Shown here in pieces: positions 63,261 through 64,000 of a stretch of DNA of 64,000 bases. The position numbers and the translations under genes are program-made. The DNA comes from Neobacillus niacini (GTDB taxonomy: Bacteria > Bacillota > Bacilli > Bacillales > Cytobacillaceae), in NCBI RefSeq assembly GCF_019749295.1, contig NZ_JACWFG010000013.1, positions 248,001 to 312,000 on the forward strand. Direction: 5' to 3'. Numbering within the stretch: the first letter of the stretch is position 1; the number at the start of each line of letters is the position of its first letter. A model generated the notes under the pieces. The model had not been told where the DNA came from, ran no database searches, and was given only the letters and a program-made list of their open reading frames with translations.

Positions 63261-64000
63261 TTACGACCCCACCTTTTCAACGAATATTTGATGAAGGGTT
63301 GGTTGTAAATAGGTGACTTCGCTAACCTCGATATTTTCATTTTTTAATTGTGTTAAAACAGTAAGCGGTTCTTGGTCACTTTTTAATGGAACGATGATTC
63401 GTTTCTCTTCTTGTTCAAACGGATACTCCTGTTCCTGACAAAATGATATTAATTTATCAACATCGCCGTATAAGGATAAATACATTAATCCATAAGAGTT
63501 CTTGATGGTTTCTAAATCACCCGCTAATAAAGCTTGGCCATCCTTCATAAGTACAACTTCTTTACAGAACTTCTCTACCTGCTCCATCTGGTGACTGGAC
63601 ATAATAATAACTTTTCCCTTTTGTTTTTCTTCTAAGATTACTTGTGTTAAGAGATTTGTATTTACAGGATCTAATCCACTAAAGGGCTCATCAAGAATAA
63701 TGAGGTCCGGATTATGTAGTAGTGTCGCAGCCAATTGAACCTTTTGCTGGTTACCTTTTGAGAGGTCACCAGCCATCTTGTTTCGATACATGGCAATATC
63801 AAATCGATCTAACCAATAGTCGACACTTCTCTTGATAATTGATTTTTCCATTCCTTCCAATCTAGCAAAATACGAAAGCTGGTCAGCAACTTTTGCTTTC
63901 GGATACAAGCCTCTCTCCTCCGGCAAATAACCAAAAGAAGCACCTTTCAGTCCCTTTTGACTTTTCCACATTACGCTTCCTTCATCCGGTGTAACCAGGC
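63261..64000 (-). CDS. natA: ABC transporter ATP-binding protein (NatA-like), 5' end outside window
   Basis: The frame stays open to the last base of the window (LVTPDEGSVMW before the Met at 63971), so the Walker A segment lies outside. Visible are the signature DLSKGNQQKVQLAATLLH, Walker B LIILDEPFSGLDP, the switch His in MSSHQMEQVEKF, and a C-terminal extension of about 90 residues with a domain typical of NatA-like proteins. Cotranscribed with the permease gene. Confidence 0.92.
   Translation of the reverse strand, partial: LVTPDEGSVMWKSQKGLKGASFGYLPEERGLYPKAKVADQLSYFARLEGMEKSIIKRSVDYWLDRFDIAMYRNKMAGDLSKGNQQKVQLAATLLHNPDLIILDEPFSGLDPVNTNLLTQVILEEKQKGKVIIMSSHQMEQVEKFCKEVVLMKDGQALLAGDLETIKNSYGLMYLSLYGDVDKLISFCQEQEYPFEQEEKRIIVPLKSDQEPLTVLTQLKNENIEVSEVTYLQPTLHQIFVEKVGS

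Overview
This window comes from a low-GC, endospore-forming Bacillaceae chromosome (Bacillus/Neobacillus type). Support for this includes spore genes (tlp, sspN, sspO, sspP, cotM, a gerA/B/C operon and a GerPF-like gene), AGGAGG-type ribosome binding sites, and a left part that follows the Bacillus subtilis block plsY-yneR-yneQ-yneP-tlp-sspN-yneN-citB-sspO-sspP-cotM, with insertions. I identify the genus only loosely.

The main result is a selenium-utilisation region. selA (17553-18959) sits between sspP and cotM, and selD (19941-20993) follows shortly after. Five genes are interrupted by one in-frame TGA, each at a position where the family has a redox or metal-binding cysteine: a HesB-like protein (778-1068), a SelW-like Rdx protein with CxxU (19547-19786), SelD itself, a CadA-type heavy-metal P-type ATPase whose N-terminal metal-binding motif reads UxxC (42585-44720), and a redoxin lipoprotein with UxxC (45754-46263). 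After each TGA there is a small hairpin with a G at the first or second loop position, 19-27 nt downstream, as expected for bacterial SECIS elements. An ABC transporter at 36320-39633 resembles the PhnD-like family annotated as a putative selenate importer, so uptake, activation, insertion and end products may all be encoded here. selB and selC are not visible in the window.

Layout. 1-5.2 kb: plsY end, small genes, HesB selenoprotein, CapA-like and CPBP-like proteins, yneR, and a minus-strand yneP-yneQ-oxidoreductase group. 5.3-13.6 kb: a double AAA ATPase, small spore genes, YneN, a class II aldolase, an ABC-F protein with an attenuator-like leader, a phosphotransferase and a DUF1992 protein. 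13.7-21 kb: citB, spore genes and the sel genes. 21-29 kb: threonine degradation (kbl-tdh), a carboxyltransferase with a nitronate monooxygenase-like gene, and the guanine-riboswitch xpt-pbuX operon. 29-36 kb: germinant receptor operon, a GerPF-like gene, and DNA alkylation repair genes (ogt, alkA). 36-47 kb: putative selenate transporter, MFS efflux, a YdjM-like membrane protein, the cadCA-type operon, cytochrome c and the redoxin. 47-55 kb: MhqR-type quinone detoxification operon, glgC, SulP transporter, ribA-ribD-HAD operon. 55-64 kb: pentapeptide-repeat protein, YebC family protein, a degenerate ParA-like protein, a SufR-like/FolE/CDGSH operon, a Gly-His repeat protein, a DUF3231 protein, a VanZ-like protein and a NatAB-like ABC exporter that runs off the end.

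No tRNA, rRNA, insertion sequence, prophage or CRISPR array was seen. Noncoding stretches carry terminators, a riboswitch, operators and three families of short repeats.
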